From positions 141,223 to 205,222 of the forward strand of contig MQUF01000008.1 in NCBI GenBank assembly GCA_001914235.1: a stretch of 64,000 nucleotides of DNA. The letters are read 5' to 3'. The translations under genes were made by a program, and so were the position numbers. The stretch is from Desulfobulbaceae bacterium DB1 (lineage in GTDB: Bacteria; Desulfobacterota; Desulfobulbia; Desulfobulbales; SURF-16). Numbering within the stretch: position 1 is the first letter of the stretch; every line of letters begins with the position of its first letter. Shown here one piece after another: positions 18,554 through 27,645 of the stretch. The notes beneath the pieces were generated by a model that worked only from the letters and a program-made list of their open reading frames with translations, did no database searches and was not told the origin of the DNA.

Positions 18554-20200
18554 GTGAGAAAAATTCTTGTCATTGATAATAATCCGGTAATCAGAAAAAT
18601 TCTGTCCGCGGCCTTGGAAAAAGAAAATTTCCTGGTTTTAACAGCCGAGGACGGTCTTTCCGCCTATGATATGCTGCTGGATTTCACCCCTGACATTATT
18701 TTCCTTGATCTGATCATGCCGAATATAAATGGGGAGCAGTTCTGCCAGATGGTCGCGGGCAGAACCGATCTTGCCCGTACCACTATTATCGTTATTTCCG
18801 GGGTTGCGGTAGAGGCCCGCGGCGAATGCGAAATCAAAGGGGTTCATGCCTGTATTGCCAAGGGACCGAACCTGGTGAATCATGTGGTGAATGCGGCTCT
18901 TCATTTTACCCCAAACCACAATCACGAAAACGGCCATATGGTTTTCGGCACGGAAAACGTTTTTCCCCGGGAAATATCCCTGGAACTGCTGGCCGCCAAC
19001 CGTCATCTGCGGGTTGTTTTGAATAACATGAGCGAGGGCATTGTCGAGCTTGCCCCTGACAACAGAATAATTTTCGCCAATCCCGCAGCAGCCCTGCTGG
19101 TCGGAATGCCCCAGGATAAATTGCTGGCTCTCGACTTCACTTCTTTTTTTTCCGATGCCGACCGGGTACGGATTGTTAACATCCTCCGGAATCCTGAAAA
19201 GAAAACAGCATGGCAAATTGATGATGACGCACCGGTTCATTTCAACAATCAGCAGGTGACAATTAATTTTCTTCCTGTTCATGATAAAAAAAGCCGCACA
19301 GTCATCGCCATTATCAAGGATGTCAGCAAAACAAAAGTCGCGGAAAAGAGACTGAAGGAAGCAAAAGAGTACCTCCATTCCATTTTCCACTCGGTTCAGG
19401 CCGGCATACTGGTCATCGATGCGAAAACAAATCGAATCGCTGATGCAAACCCCAGGGCCCTCGAACTGTTCGGCTTGAACAAGAATGAAATGGAGGGCTA
19501 CCCCTACCACGATTTCGTCCCCGGACAACAACTTTCCCCTGATATTCCGGAAAACAAAAATGCCGGCCAGGCAACAACCCAGATAATCACCAACAGCCGG
19601 GGAGAAAAAATTCATATCCTGAAGACATCAACCGAATGCCTTGTCAATGACAGAAAGTTTATCGTCAAAAGTTTTCTCGACATCACGGAACAGAAAAATC
19701 TCGAGGAAAAATTTCATTCTTTGTCCATAACCGATGAGCTGACCGGTCTGCTCAATCGTCGCGGCTTTCTGATGATGGCCAAAAAACAGTTGCGCATAGC
19801 CGACAGAAATCAAGGGAAGCTGATGTTGCTTTTTGCCGACGTTGACAATTTAAAAATCGTCAATGACACCTATGGGCATGAAATCGGCGATCTCCTTCTT
19901 ATGAATGTCGGGAAAATACTTTCTTCTTTCAGAAGTTCCGATATCATTGCCCGACTGGGCGGCGATGAATTCGCCGTGCTTGTTTCAGATGGCTCGGAAT
20001 CAGACGGCGAACAAAAGCTGAAAGACCGTTTTCAGGTTCTTCTTGATGAAGCAAACCTGGAAAACAAACTTGATTTCGACATCAGTGTCAGCATCGGAGT
20101 CGCTACCTATGATGGTGAAAAAATTGCCCAGGTCGAGGAACTCATCGCCGAAGCTGATAAAAGGATGTATCTGTCTAAAAAAGACAAAAAAAACAGATGA
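18554..20200 (+). CDS. Response-regulator diguanylate cyclase (REC-PAS-PAS-GGDEF)
   Basis: The order is a receiver (from VRKILVIDNN, phosphoacceptor in IIFLDLIMPN), two PAS domains (about 160-270 and 285-390) and a GGDEF domain. The catalytic site reads RLGGDEFAVLV and is intact. RSSD lies five residues before it, matching the RxxD inhibitory site, so the enzyme should make cyclic di-GMP under product feedback. I prefer GTG 18554, which begins the receiver (548 aa). An ATG-type start at 18446 would add 36 residues without homology. A strong terminator follows at 20230. Confidence 0.85.
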   Translation: MRKILVIDNNPVIRKILSAALEKENFLVLTAEDGLSAYDMLLDFTPDIIFLDLIMPNINGEQFCQMVAGRTDLARTTIIVISGVAVEARGECEIKGVHACIAKGPNLVNHVVNAALHFTPNHNHENGHMVFGTENVFPREISLELLAANRHLRVVLNNMSEGIVELAPDNRIIFANPAAALLVGMPQDKLLALDFTSFFSDADRVRIVNILRNPEKKTAWQIDDDAPVHFNNQQVTINFLPVHDKKSRTVIAIIKDVSKTKVAEKRLKEAKEYLHSIFHSVQAGILVIDAKTNRIADANPRALELFGLNKNEMEGYPYHDFVPGQQLSPDIPENKNAGQATTQIITNSRGEKIHILKTSTECLVNDRKFIVKSFLDITEQKNLEEKFHSLSITDELTGLLNRRGFLMMAKKQLRIADRNQGKLMLLFADVDNLKIVNDTYGHEIGDLLLMNVGKILSSFRSSDIIARLGGDEFAVLVSDGSESDGEQKLKDRFQVLLDEANLENKLDFDISVSIGVATYDGEKIAQVEELIAEADKRMYLSKKDKKNR

Positions 20201-20229
20201 TGCACGATCATCATTCAGTTGATTCCAAC

Positions 20230-20263
20230 AAAAAAAGCCTGCTTTGAAAAGCAGGCTTTTTTT
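20230..20263. terminator. Bidirectional rho-independent terminator
   Basis: A run of A, the stem GCCTGCTT (20237-20244), a TGAA loop, AAGCAGGC (20249-20256) and seven T. The A-run gives the same T-run on the other strand, so it can end both the diguanylate cyclase gene and the convergent Fe-S subunit gene. Confidence 0.85.
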
Positions 20264-20288
20264 GTGGAATGCGGTTGAAAAAGCAGAA

Positions 20289-21095
20289 TTATTTACCTTC
20301 GTCCTCGCTCAATTCTTTCAAGACAACGGCACCGGCAAGTCCGAGCATGCCAAGGTTTTTGACCTTTTTCATCTCGGGCTTCAAGCGGGCCAGGAGACTC
20401 CGACGCAAAGAAGCTGCGGGCATCCCGGTTGGCGTTGACGTGCTGGTCAGCAGATGCATGTCCTTTTTATTGCCGTAATAACGGGAGTTCGGCCCGATAC
20501 TGACGGCGGTTGACGTCAATCCCACCGCGCCCTTTTTGACGTACTGGGAAACCTCGGAATCCGGGTCATCAAGATCGCCGAAAATCCTGGCATTGGCGAG
20601 ACAGGTCTGGACACACGCGGGCTGCAGTCCCTTCTCCACCCTGGGCATGCAGTAGGTGCACTTGTCGGCGATGCCTTCACCGCCGATTTCTTCGTTGACG
20701 ATGTCCTTGTTGACATAACGGGCACTGTAAGGACAGGCATCGGCACAGGCACCGCAACCCAAACAGCGGTCCTGGTCAATCTGGACGGTGCCGTTGAATG
20801 GATCCTTGTAGGTGGCGGCAACCTGCATTGTTTTTGTTTGGCCTGTTTTGCCGTCCGTGAATGTTTTTTCTACCGTGTCGGCGGGACAGACATCCACGCA
20901 TGCAGGCTGATTGCAATGATTGCAAAGGCCGGGATAATAGGTTGACGCAAGACCTTCCGGCGTTTTGGCCGGGCCGAGGCGATGCACCCAGTTCCGGCCC
21001 TTATCGGCCGGCACATCCCATTCCGCCTTGCAGGCAATGGCGCAGGCATGGCAACCGATGCATCTGTTTAAATCAATTATCATTCCATACTGCAT
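20289..21095 (-). CDS. Four-cluster Fe-S electron-transfer subunit of molybdoenzyme (PsrB/PhsB type)
   Basis: A 268-residue ferredoxin-like subunit that passes electrons to or from the Mo subunit encoded just upstream. Four cysteine groups for [4Fe-4S] clusters are visible: CIGCHACAIACK, CNHCNQPACVDVCP, CLGCGACADACPYS and CTYCMPRVEKGLQPACVQTC. It has no signal peptide, as expected for a partner carried through Tat with the catalytic subunit. The start has AAGGAGG 9 bases upstream. No NrfD/PsrC-type membrane anchor follows; a terminator does. Confidence 0.88.
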   Translation of the reverse strand: MQYGMIIDLNRCIGCHACAIACKAEWDVPADKGRNWVHRLGPAKTPEGLASTYYPGLCNHCNQPACVDVCPADTVEKTFTDGKTGQTKTMQVAATYKDPFNGTVQIDQDRCLGCGACADACPYSARYVNKDIVNEEIGGEGIADKCTYCMPRVEKGLQPACVQTCLANARIFGDLDDPDSEVSQYVKKGAVGLTSTAVSIGPNSRYYGNKKDMHLLTSTSTPTGMPAASLRRSLLARLKPEMKKVKNLGMLGLAGAVVLKELSEDEGK

Positions 21096-21183
21096 AAGGG
21101 TTTTACCTCCTTAAAGACGTACAGTTGTTCAAGTCTTATGATAAATATCGTAGAGTGCATAATCATAATGATTCAAACGTTGA

Positions 21184-23415
21184 TTATGCAGAGATATCAA
21201 GAGTTTTACCGTTCTTGACGATTTTTACGAAATTGTTGCGCATACCATGGCAACCGGTTTCCGGATCAACCGCAAGTTTCGTGATCAATTCCTGATCGTC
21301 TATACCTTTTTTAAAACCGGCAGTCATCATCGGGTTTCTGGAGCCATAGCCATGGGCAATATAAATGGTGTCCTTCCGGATGCCTGGTGTGGACTTGATG
21401 ATGCTGGTTGCAGAGGAAACGACACCCTCGCTGTTTACCAGGCTGACTTCGTCGCCGTCTTGCAGTCCCAGTTTGTTTGCAACGTCATCATTGACCCAAA
21501 CGGGGTTGACCGGCATCTCATGATTCAACCAGACATTGTTCTGGCTGCGATTGAAGGTATGCACAGGGGAACGGCCATAAACAAGTCTGGCAAATCCCTT
21601 GGGAGTTTCTTCAACCGGAATATAGGTCGGCACGCCCGGATAACCGCTGTCCTCCAGGTCCTCATTATAAAGAAGAACCTCAAAATCCTCTGCAACGCCG
21701 TAAGGATCCTTGCCGGGCTGAAGATGAATACCATCCTCTTTGCGGATCTGCTCAAGGGAAAGATTGACCGTGGCAAGCTCCTTGTCAATCTTTTCTTCAA
21801 GGCTTTTTACCGGGATCTTGTCGGCGTAGCCCATGCGCGTGGCCAGTTCGTTGGTAATCCACACCTGATCCTTGCGTTCAAACATGGCCTCAACCAAGGG
21901 CATTCTCGGGGCAATGAATTGCTGATGCGGATCGGCAAAATTCCACTGAGTGCCTGTCTTGATGTAATCGTACCTTTCCAGGTAGGACGCTTCAGGCAAC
22001 AGGATGTCCGCATACATGGTGATGTCGGTGGGCATGACATCAACGCACATGACGAAATCCATTTGCTTTAAGGCATCTATTGTTTTCTGCTGATTCGGGA
22101 TGGTTTGCATGGGGTTCTGGCCCCAGATAACACACGCCTTGATGGGATATGGCTTGCCGGTCAGGCAGGCCTCCCTGATCAGATCAGTGGGCGTACCGGG
22201 AGGAGAATAATGATGCTTGTCCGCCATCAGACGAAGATTATGCTCACCACTATGTTCACCCTTGGGCCAGCCTATCCCTTTTACCTTGGGCCCTTTCGGT
22301 TTGACAAAACCGCCGGGAACGCCGATGGCGCCGAGCAGGGCGGTCAGACAACCCTGGGCGCGCATGCGCTGGAAATCGTTGCCGTGCCAGCTCACATGGC
22401 GGCCCGGATGAATGGAAACATTCGGGGCGTTGGCGGCAAGCAGGTCGGCGACCTCCTGAATCTGCTCCACCGGCACATCACAAATTTTTGCGGCCCAATC
22501 CAGGGAAGCATGAGAAATGCCTTTCTTGAATTTTTCAAACCCGACACAACGTTCGCCGACGAATTTCTTGTCGTATTTATCTTTTTCCAGCAGGTAATTC
22601 ATGACAGCCAGCATGAATGCGGTATCCGTACCGGGCTTTATCTGCACCCAGATATCGGATTTGGCGGCGGATGCGGAATAACGGGGGTCAAGAACGACCA
22701 GTTTTGCGCCGTTCTCCAGGCCTTTCAGGTATCTCTTCAGGTGGGAGACATGAACATTTTCGCCCAAATGGTCACCGACCAGAAAGATCACTTTGGCATT
22801 GGCCATGTCGACATTCTCACCCGGAGGCGTGCCGAAGGTAGCCATGTACCCGGTGTCCCGCAAGCCGCGGCACTGAAAGAAGGATGCCTCGCTCACATTG
22901 TGGGTGCCGATGACGTTTTCCAGATACTCCATGGGGTATTTCGCCGATGCGCCATGAGGAAACATGGCGATTCCGTGGGCTCCGTATTTGGTTTCTACGG
23001 CTTTCAACTTGGTCGCGCATTCATCAAGGGCCTCTTCCCAGGTGATGCGTTTCCATTTTGGATTGCCTCTTTCACCGATATTTTTCATCGGATACTTCAG
23101 GCGATCCGGATCATACAGCAGTTTGATGCCGGCGTTGCCGCGGGCACAGATGGCAGTCCCGTTATCAATGCCTTTCGGGTTGCCTTCAAGCTTGACAAGC
23201 TTTTTATCTCGTACTTTCCCCACCACATTACAACGCCAAAAACACATTTCACAGACACCGCCGGTGACCGTCTCGGTAGCAACGGCACTGCCGGGTGCTG
23301 TGAATTTGTTTGGTGCAAACCCGGTTTCCGCCGACACAACTTTGGCCAGCGGAATCGACGCAGCCGCCAAAGACGTGGTTTGCAGGAACTTGCGTCGTGT
23401 CATTTTGATAGACAT
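21184..23415 (-). CDS. Molybdopterin oxidoreductase catalytic subunit (polysulfide/thiosulfate reductase type)
   Basis: A 743-residue DMSO-reductase-family enzyme with a Tat signal (TRRKFLQTTSLAAA, cleavage near VVSA). The N-terminal [4Fe-4S] site is C55, C58, C62 and C90 (CEMCFWRC and ICARG). A cysteine in SFFQCRGLRD, near residue 175, is a candidate Mo ligand. The molybdopterin-binding and C-terminal dinucleotide domains are complete. The closest types I recognise are Psr/Phs-like sulfur-compound reductases, but sequence alone cannot separate sulfur, polysulfide, thiosulfate, tetrathionate or arsenate as substrate. Gene order is torD-like, catalytic, Fe-S; the torD-like stop is one base before this start. 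Confidence 0.85.
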   Translation of the reverse strand: MSIKMTRRKFLQTTSLAAASIPLAKVVSAETGFAPNKFTAPGSAVATETVTGGVCEMCFWRCNVVGKVRDKKLVKLEGNPKGIDNGTAICARGNAGIKLLYDPDRLKYPMKNIGERGNPKWKRITWEEALDECATKLKAVETKYGAHGIAMFPHGASAKYPMEYLENVIGTHNVSEASFFQCRGLRDTGYMATFGTPPGENVDMANAKVIFLVGDHLGENVHVSHLKRYLKGLENGAKLVVLDPRYSASAAKSDIWVQIKPGTDTAFMLAVMNYLLEKDKYDKKFVGERCVGFEKFKKGISHASLDWAAKICDVPVEQIQEVADLLAANAPNVSIHPGRHVSWHGNDFQRMRAQGCLTALLGAIGVPGGFVKPKGPKVKGIGWPKGEHSGEHNLRLMADKHHYSPPGTPTDLIREACLTGKPYPIKACVIWGQNPMQTIPNQQKTIDALKQMDFVMCVDVMPTDITMYADILLPEASYLERYDYIKTGTQWNFADPHQQFIAPRMPLVEAMFERKDQVWITNELATRMGYADKIPVKSLEEKIDKELATVNLSLEQIRKEDGIHLQPGKDPYGVAEDFEVLLYNEDLEDSGYPGVPTYIPVEETPKGFARLVYGRSPVHTFNRSQNNVWLNHEMPVNPVWVNDDVANKLGLQDGDEVSLVNSEGVVSSATSIIKSTPGIRKDTIYIAHGYGSRNPMMTAGFKKGIDDQELITKLAVDPETGCHGMRNNFVKIVKNGKTLDISA

Positions 23416-23416
23416 A

Positions 23417-23986
23417 TTAAAGCCCCTCCCTCGTAAAAAAAACGATTAATTTCATCACCACCCGGTAATAAGGATGATGAGCCTCCTCAATAACCTTGTC
23501 CATGAAAATTGAAAACCAGGGGGTGAAAAATTTCTCAAGAAACTCTTTTTCTCCTTTTTCGTCTTCTTCATGCGCAAGTAAAGCCAAAAATTCCAGTTCG
23601 TAAACAATATGATCAGGAAGGTCATCTTCCCGGACCAGGGAAAATCCCTTCTCCCTGTAAAACTTCTTCGTTGATTCAGCGATTCTGCCGTAGAAGGTGC
23701 CGTCGCCCCTGTAATGGACAGAGGCATAGGGTGGCGCGATGACATGGGGCACGGCATTGATGAAAAGGCGGGTATGTTCAACCTGAATATCTTCGATGAA
23801 ATCCGAAGATTCTTGCCGAGACGTGAGCAACTCCTCTCTTTCCGCATGAAAGTGCAACTCGGCAAGAAGAGAAAGCAGGGCAGACCAGTACTCTTCCGTG
23901 AACCAATCCGTTGTCGGATATCGCATTGATTGCGCAAGGAATCGATAAACATCCGCCATGGAATTTTTACTTTCGGCACTGGTCAT
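23417..23986 (-). CDS. TorD/DmsD-family molybdoenzyme chaperone
   Basis: An all-helical 189-residue protein of the TorD family, which binds Tat signals and helps insert the Mo cofactor. Typical residues are VEHTRLFIN, PPYASVHY and DDLPDHIVYELEFLALL. It directly precedes the Tat-exported catalytic subunit, its likely client, and the coding regions are one base apart. The ATG at 23986 has GGAGG rather far upstream (15 bases), so a later start is possible. Confidence 0.88.
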   Translation of the reverse strand: MTSAESKNSMADVYRFLAQSMRYPTTDWFTEEYWSALLSLLAELHFHAEREELLTSRQESSDFIEDIQVEHTRLFINAVPHVIAPPYASVHYRGDGTFYGRIAESTKKFYREKGFSLVREDDLPDHIVYELEFLALLAHEEDEKGEKEFLEKFFTPWFSIFMDKVIEEAHHPYYRVVMKLIVFFTREGL

Positions 23987-24227
23987 GTATTTTCCGGATC
24001 GCCTCCATAGAAAAAAACTATTAGTGCGGCATTTGTCACAAAATGGTAATATTTACAGGAAAGATTAAACGGTGTCAACCTGGATGCAACAAGATTCCTG
24101 ACAGGATATATATGACGGACATGGAGAATGAGCCGTTTCGTTCAGGGCAACGAAACGCCGGATATCATGCGTTGCCGCTTCATCCGGACTTTTTCAGGAA
24201 AACGGGGAAAACTGCAGGCAGTCGGCG

Positions 24228-24683
24228 TCAATCACAGAGAGGCGGAAAAGAAGCGAGATTCAGCAGTTCGATAATATCGGATGGAAGCTTGGCCAGTTTC
24301 CCCGTCATGTTCACCGAGGCATGAATGGTAAAGCCTTTTACCAGCAATTTGTTTCCCTCTGATTTCAGGATGTGATGATTAAAACGCCAGGAAAAAGCTG
24401 AAATCTGCTGCATGGAGGTTTTGATGGTAATGAGATCATCATATCGAGCAGGTGCCTTGAAGCGCAAATAGCTTTCCACCACCGGCAGAATAAACCCGCG
24501 TTCTTCAATTTGACGATAGGAACAGACGTGTTCCCGCATGAAGTCAGACCGTCCAAGTTCGAAAAAACGGAGATAGTTGGCGTTGTAGACCACTCCCCCG
24601 GCATCGGTGTCGCCGTAAAGAACCCGGTAGGAACTCAGCTGGACGGGATCGGTCAGGTTGATCTTAAGTAAAGACATTTCCAC
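24228..24683 (-). CDS. Acyl-CoA thioesterase, YbgC/4HBT hot-dog fold
   Basis: A 151-residue hot-dog thioesterase. The active-site segment YGDTDAGGVVYNANYLRFFELGR contains the catalytic Asp and matches the YbgC/4-hydroxybenzoyl-CoA thioesterase family. In many proteobacteria ybgC opens the tol-pal operon; here it is 3 kb from tolQ and on the other strand. The second in-frame ATG (24677) could be the true start. It lies 9 bp after the ApgM-like gene, so it may share that transcript. Confidence 0.85.
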   Translation of the reverse strand: MEMSLLKINLTDPVQLSSYRVLYGDTDAGGVVYNANYLRFFELGRSDFMREHVCSYRQIEERGFILPVVESYLRFKAPARYDDLITIKTSMQQISAFSWRFNHHILKSEGNKLLVKGFTIHASVNMTGKLAKLPSDIIELLNLASFPPLCD

Positions 24684-24692
24684 AAGAAAATT

Positions 24693-25910
24693 TTATTTTT
24701 CAACCACGAAACGAAAAAATTTCTCGCCGTTTGCAAAATGCACAGAAGAAGCTGCGCCGTTTTTCTCGGTATAACCGTTGTTGTTTTTCTTCTCCGGGCT
24801 GCGGGAATCAAAAAGGGCAAAAGGGACCGGATCGGCAACATGGGTTTTCAGCCGCAAAGGGGTCAGGTGGTCCATGCAGATAACCAAGCGAAAATCCGTT
24901 GTCTTGTCCTGAAGCATGGCATCCACCATGGGCCGGACGATTTTGTCGTCAAAATCTTCAATGGCCTGTATTTTTTCATCAAGCAACCCCTGATGGCCGG
25001 TTTCGTCCGGCGCCTCGACATGCACAAGGACAAAATCTTTTTCACTGATCGCTTGCAGGGCCGCATCGACCTTGCCTTGGTAATTGGTATCCAGATAGCC
25101 TGTGGCGCCGGGCACGTTAATGATTTCCATGCCGGCATAGACACCAATACCCTTGAGCAGGTCAACCGCTGAAATCAACGCGCCGCTGATGCCGTAATTC
25201 TCTTGCAGGGTTGACATTTTCGGGGCCTTTCCCTGGCCCCAGAGCCAGACTCCGTTTGCCGAAGATTTGCCAAGCTCCTCCCTCTTCTTATTGATGGGAT
25301 GCTTCTGCAGGATCTGCCCCGCTTTCTTCATGAATTCCATTAACAGCGGCTGCAGCTCATATTTTTTCCAGAAGGCAGTGACGTCCTGGCCGGTATAGTC
25401 ATGTGGCGGAACGGTGACAAGCCCGGCCGGATTGCCTCGATAAATAAAAAGATGGCGGTAACTGACACCGGGATAAAGGGTATATTTATCGTTTGAAATG
25501 GAATCATTGATCGCTCCGACGAGTTCCCTCGCCTCGTCCGTATCAATATGGCCGCCGCTGTAATCAACCATGATGACCCTGTCGCCTTCGTGGTGCAGAG
25601 TCACCAGATTGCAACGGAAGGCGATCTCGTTTTCCTGCAAATCAACTCCGAGGCTGGCGGCTTCCAGGGGAGAACGACCGGAGTAGACTTCTTCCGGTCT
25701 GTATCCAAGCAGAGACAGATTGGCCACGTCGCTGCCGGGGGGGAACCCCTGGGGAACCGTTTGCACCTGGCCCTGTATGCCGTGCCGGGCGATGAAATCC
25801 ATGGCCGGTGTCCTGGCAGCTTCCAGGGGCGTTTTCCCCTCGAGCACATCGAGGGGAAAATCTCCCATGCCGTCCCCAACCAATATGATATATTTCATGT
25901 TATTCTTCAT
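24693..25910 (-). CDS. ApgM-type phosphoglycerate mutase homologue, probable homoserine kinase
   Basis: A 405-residue alkaline-phosphatase-superfamily protein of the cofactor-independent, archaeal-type phosphoglycerate mutase group. The metal-site segments are ILVGDGMGDFPL, DVANLSLLGYRP and VHVEAPDETGHQG. A bacterial subgroup of this family has been proposed to be a homoserine kinase because it travels with threonine genes. Here the start overlaps the end of homoserine dehydrogenase by 11 bases, which fits that proposal; no classical thrB is in the window. A glycolytic mutase role cannot be excluded. Confidence 0.85.
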   Translation of the reverse strand: MKNNMKYIILVGDGMGDFPLDVLEGKTPLEAARTPAMDFIARHGIQGQVQTVPQGFPPGSDVANLSLLGYRPEEVYSGRSPLEAASLGVDLQENEIAFRCNLVTLHHEGDRVIMVDYSGGHIDTDEARELVGAINDSISNDKYTLYPGVSYRHLFIYRGNPAGLVTVPPHDYTGQDVTAFWKKYELQPLLMEFMKKAGQILQKHPINKKREELGKSSANGVWLWGQGKAPKMSTLQENYGISGALISAVDLLKGIGVYAGMEIINVPGATGYLDTNYQGKVDAALQAISEKDFVLVHVEAPDETGHQGLLDEKIQAIEDFDDKIVRPMVDAMLQDKTTDFRLVICMDHLTPLRLKTHVADPVPFALFDSRSPEKKNNNGYTEKNGAASSVHFANGEKFFRFVVEK

Positions 25911-27213
25911 TAACCAGAATTCTAATCTTCACCGTTTCCGCAGTGGTGGTTTCAAGCGCGTTGATTTCCTCAAGGGCTTTTCTCACAGAGGCTTCCTTTG
26001 CTTCATAGGTCCGCATGACGATGGGGACGGTTCCTTTTTTCTCCCTGCCCTTCTGAATCACCGATTCAATACTGATGTCGTATTTCCCGAGGATGCCGGA
26101 AATTTTTGACAGCACCCCAGGTTTATCCAGGGTGGAAAATCTGAAATAATAGGGAAAGCTGAGTTCTTCCAGGGGAGTGATGCGTCGTCGGGCGATATGC
26201 TTGTGCTGATAGGAAAGACTGGGGACCCGATTGATTGCATTACAGGAAATGTTTCTGGCGATATCCACCACGTCGGCCACAACCGCGCTGCCGGTCGGCA
26301 TCTTACCTGCACCTTTGCCGTACAGGAGAATGTTTTCCACCATGTCGCCGGTAAAATAGAAACCGTTGTATGCCCCGTTGATATTGGCCAGCATATGTTT
26401 TTCCGGCACCATGGTCGGGTGAACCCGTGCCTCGACATGTTCGCCGTGGTTGCGGCTGACGGCCAACAATTTAATGCGGTAACCGAACTCCTTGGCAAAC
26501 TCGATGTCAATCGGCTCGATCCGGGAAATGCCTTCGCAGATGACATCCTCCAGCCGCACATCCATGCCGTAGGCCATGGTCATCAGAATGACAAGCTTGT
26601 GGGCTGTATCGATACCCTCAATATCATAGGTTGGATCGGCCTCAGCATATCCTTTTTTCTGCGCCTCGGCCAGAACCTCTGCAAAGGGGGTTCCATGGTC
26701 GGTCATCTGGGTCAGGATATAATTGCCGGTACCGTTCATGATGCCCATGATGGTCAGTATTTTGTTGGCAACCAGACCTTCCTTGAGGGTCTTGATAAGC
26801 GGGATGCCCCCTCCGACACTGGCCTCAAATCCGATTTCCACATTTTTTTCATGGGCGGCAGCGAATATCTCCATGCCATGCTCGGAAAGGAGCGCCTTGT
26901 TGGCGGTCACCACATGCTTGCCCTGGCGGATCGCCTCAAGAATGAACTTTTTCGCAAGAGTTGTCCCGCCGATAAGTTCAATGACAATGTCAATTTCAGG
27001 ATCATTAATGATATCCGCGGCATCCCTGGTCAATTCCGTGCCATGAAACAGGCTCGGCAGACTTTCCACTGAAATATCTGCCACTTTTTTCAAGACAATG
27101 GATAAGCCGCTTCTTTTCTTTAGGCGCTCCGCCTGTTCATAAAGCACCTGAGCGGTTCCGCTGCCGACGGTGCCAAATCCTATGAGTCCTACCTGAATAG
27201 CTTTCATGATCAC
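25900..27213 (-). CDS. hom: Homoserine dehydrogenase
   Basis: Reduces aspartate semialdehyde to homoserine. The Rossmann NAD(P) site is VGLIGFGTVGSGTAQVL. The catalytic domain carries GTGNYILTQM and the signature AEADPTYDIEGIDTAHKLVIL. The last 80 residues form an ACT domain (DKPGVLSKISGILGKYDISIESV), probably for threonine feedback. A second ATG, six bases in, gives a more usual N-terminus. The gene is first in a unit with the ApgM-like gene and perhaps the thioesterase. Confidence 0.95.
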   Translation of the reverse strand: MIMKAIQVGLIGFGTVGSGTAQVLYEQAERLKKRSGLSIVLKKVADISVESLPSLFHGTELTRDAADIINDPEIDIVIELIGGTTLAKKFILEAIRQGKHVVTANKALLSEHGMEIFAAAHEKNVEIGFEASVGGGIPLIKTLKEGLVANKILTIMGIMNGTGNYILTQMTDHGTPFAEVLAEAQKKGYAEADPTYDIEGIDTAHKLVILMTMAYGMDVRLEDVICEGISRIEPIDIEFAKEFGYRIKLLAVSRNHGEHVEARVHPTMVPEKHMLANINGAYNGFYFTGDMVENILLYGKGAGKMPTGSAVVADVVDIARNISCNAINRVPSLSYQHKHIARRRITPLEELSFPYYFRFSTLDKPGVLSKISGILGKYDISIESVIQKGREKKGTVPIVMRTYEAKEASVRKALEEINALETTTAETVKIRILVNEE

Positions 27214-27408
27214 TGTAGCCTTACAATAAATTTGTCAAAATTAAAAAACACGCAATTTTATGAAAAATCAGATTAATTACCCTCTTTCATGGCGTATGTC
27301 AAAAAAATCCGCTGAGAAAGAAGTAAAAAAAAACGGCAAAAACGGAACTTTTTTTGCAAGCTTTTTTTCTAAAAAGGGACACTGTTTGGCGTTTCCATTA
27401 AAATCTTC

Positions 27409-27438
27409 TTGAAATAGTAAAAAAAGGGTATATATAAT
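27409..27438 (+). promoter_or_regulatory. Sigma-70-type promoter for the tol operon
   Basis: TTGAAA (27409-27414) and TATAAT (27433-27438) are 18 bases apart, close to the sigma-70 consensus, in the 432-base AT-rich gap between hom and tolQ. This leaves a leader of about 200 bases before tolQ. No other feature was recognised in the gap. Confidence 0.6.
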
Positions 27439-27645
27439 ACTTCGTTTTAATGAAACATATTATTATGCAGGTTCGAGGTTTCGATTTTATGTCATTTCCT
27501 TTGATTTCCCATCCAAGGGTATCTTTTTTTCACCCGTTTCATAACACTATGTCATTCTATCATTAACCAGAACCAGCAACAAGTATCCTCCCTTTTTCAT
27601 CCGGTTTCATCTATCTTGAGCCAACGTCATTATTAAGGAATTACC

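Noticed and set aside
22105..23436. 443-codon frame opposite the molybdoenzyme gene
   Set aside because: Antisense to well-supported catalytic subunit sequence; no motif or signal.
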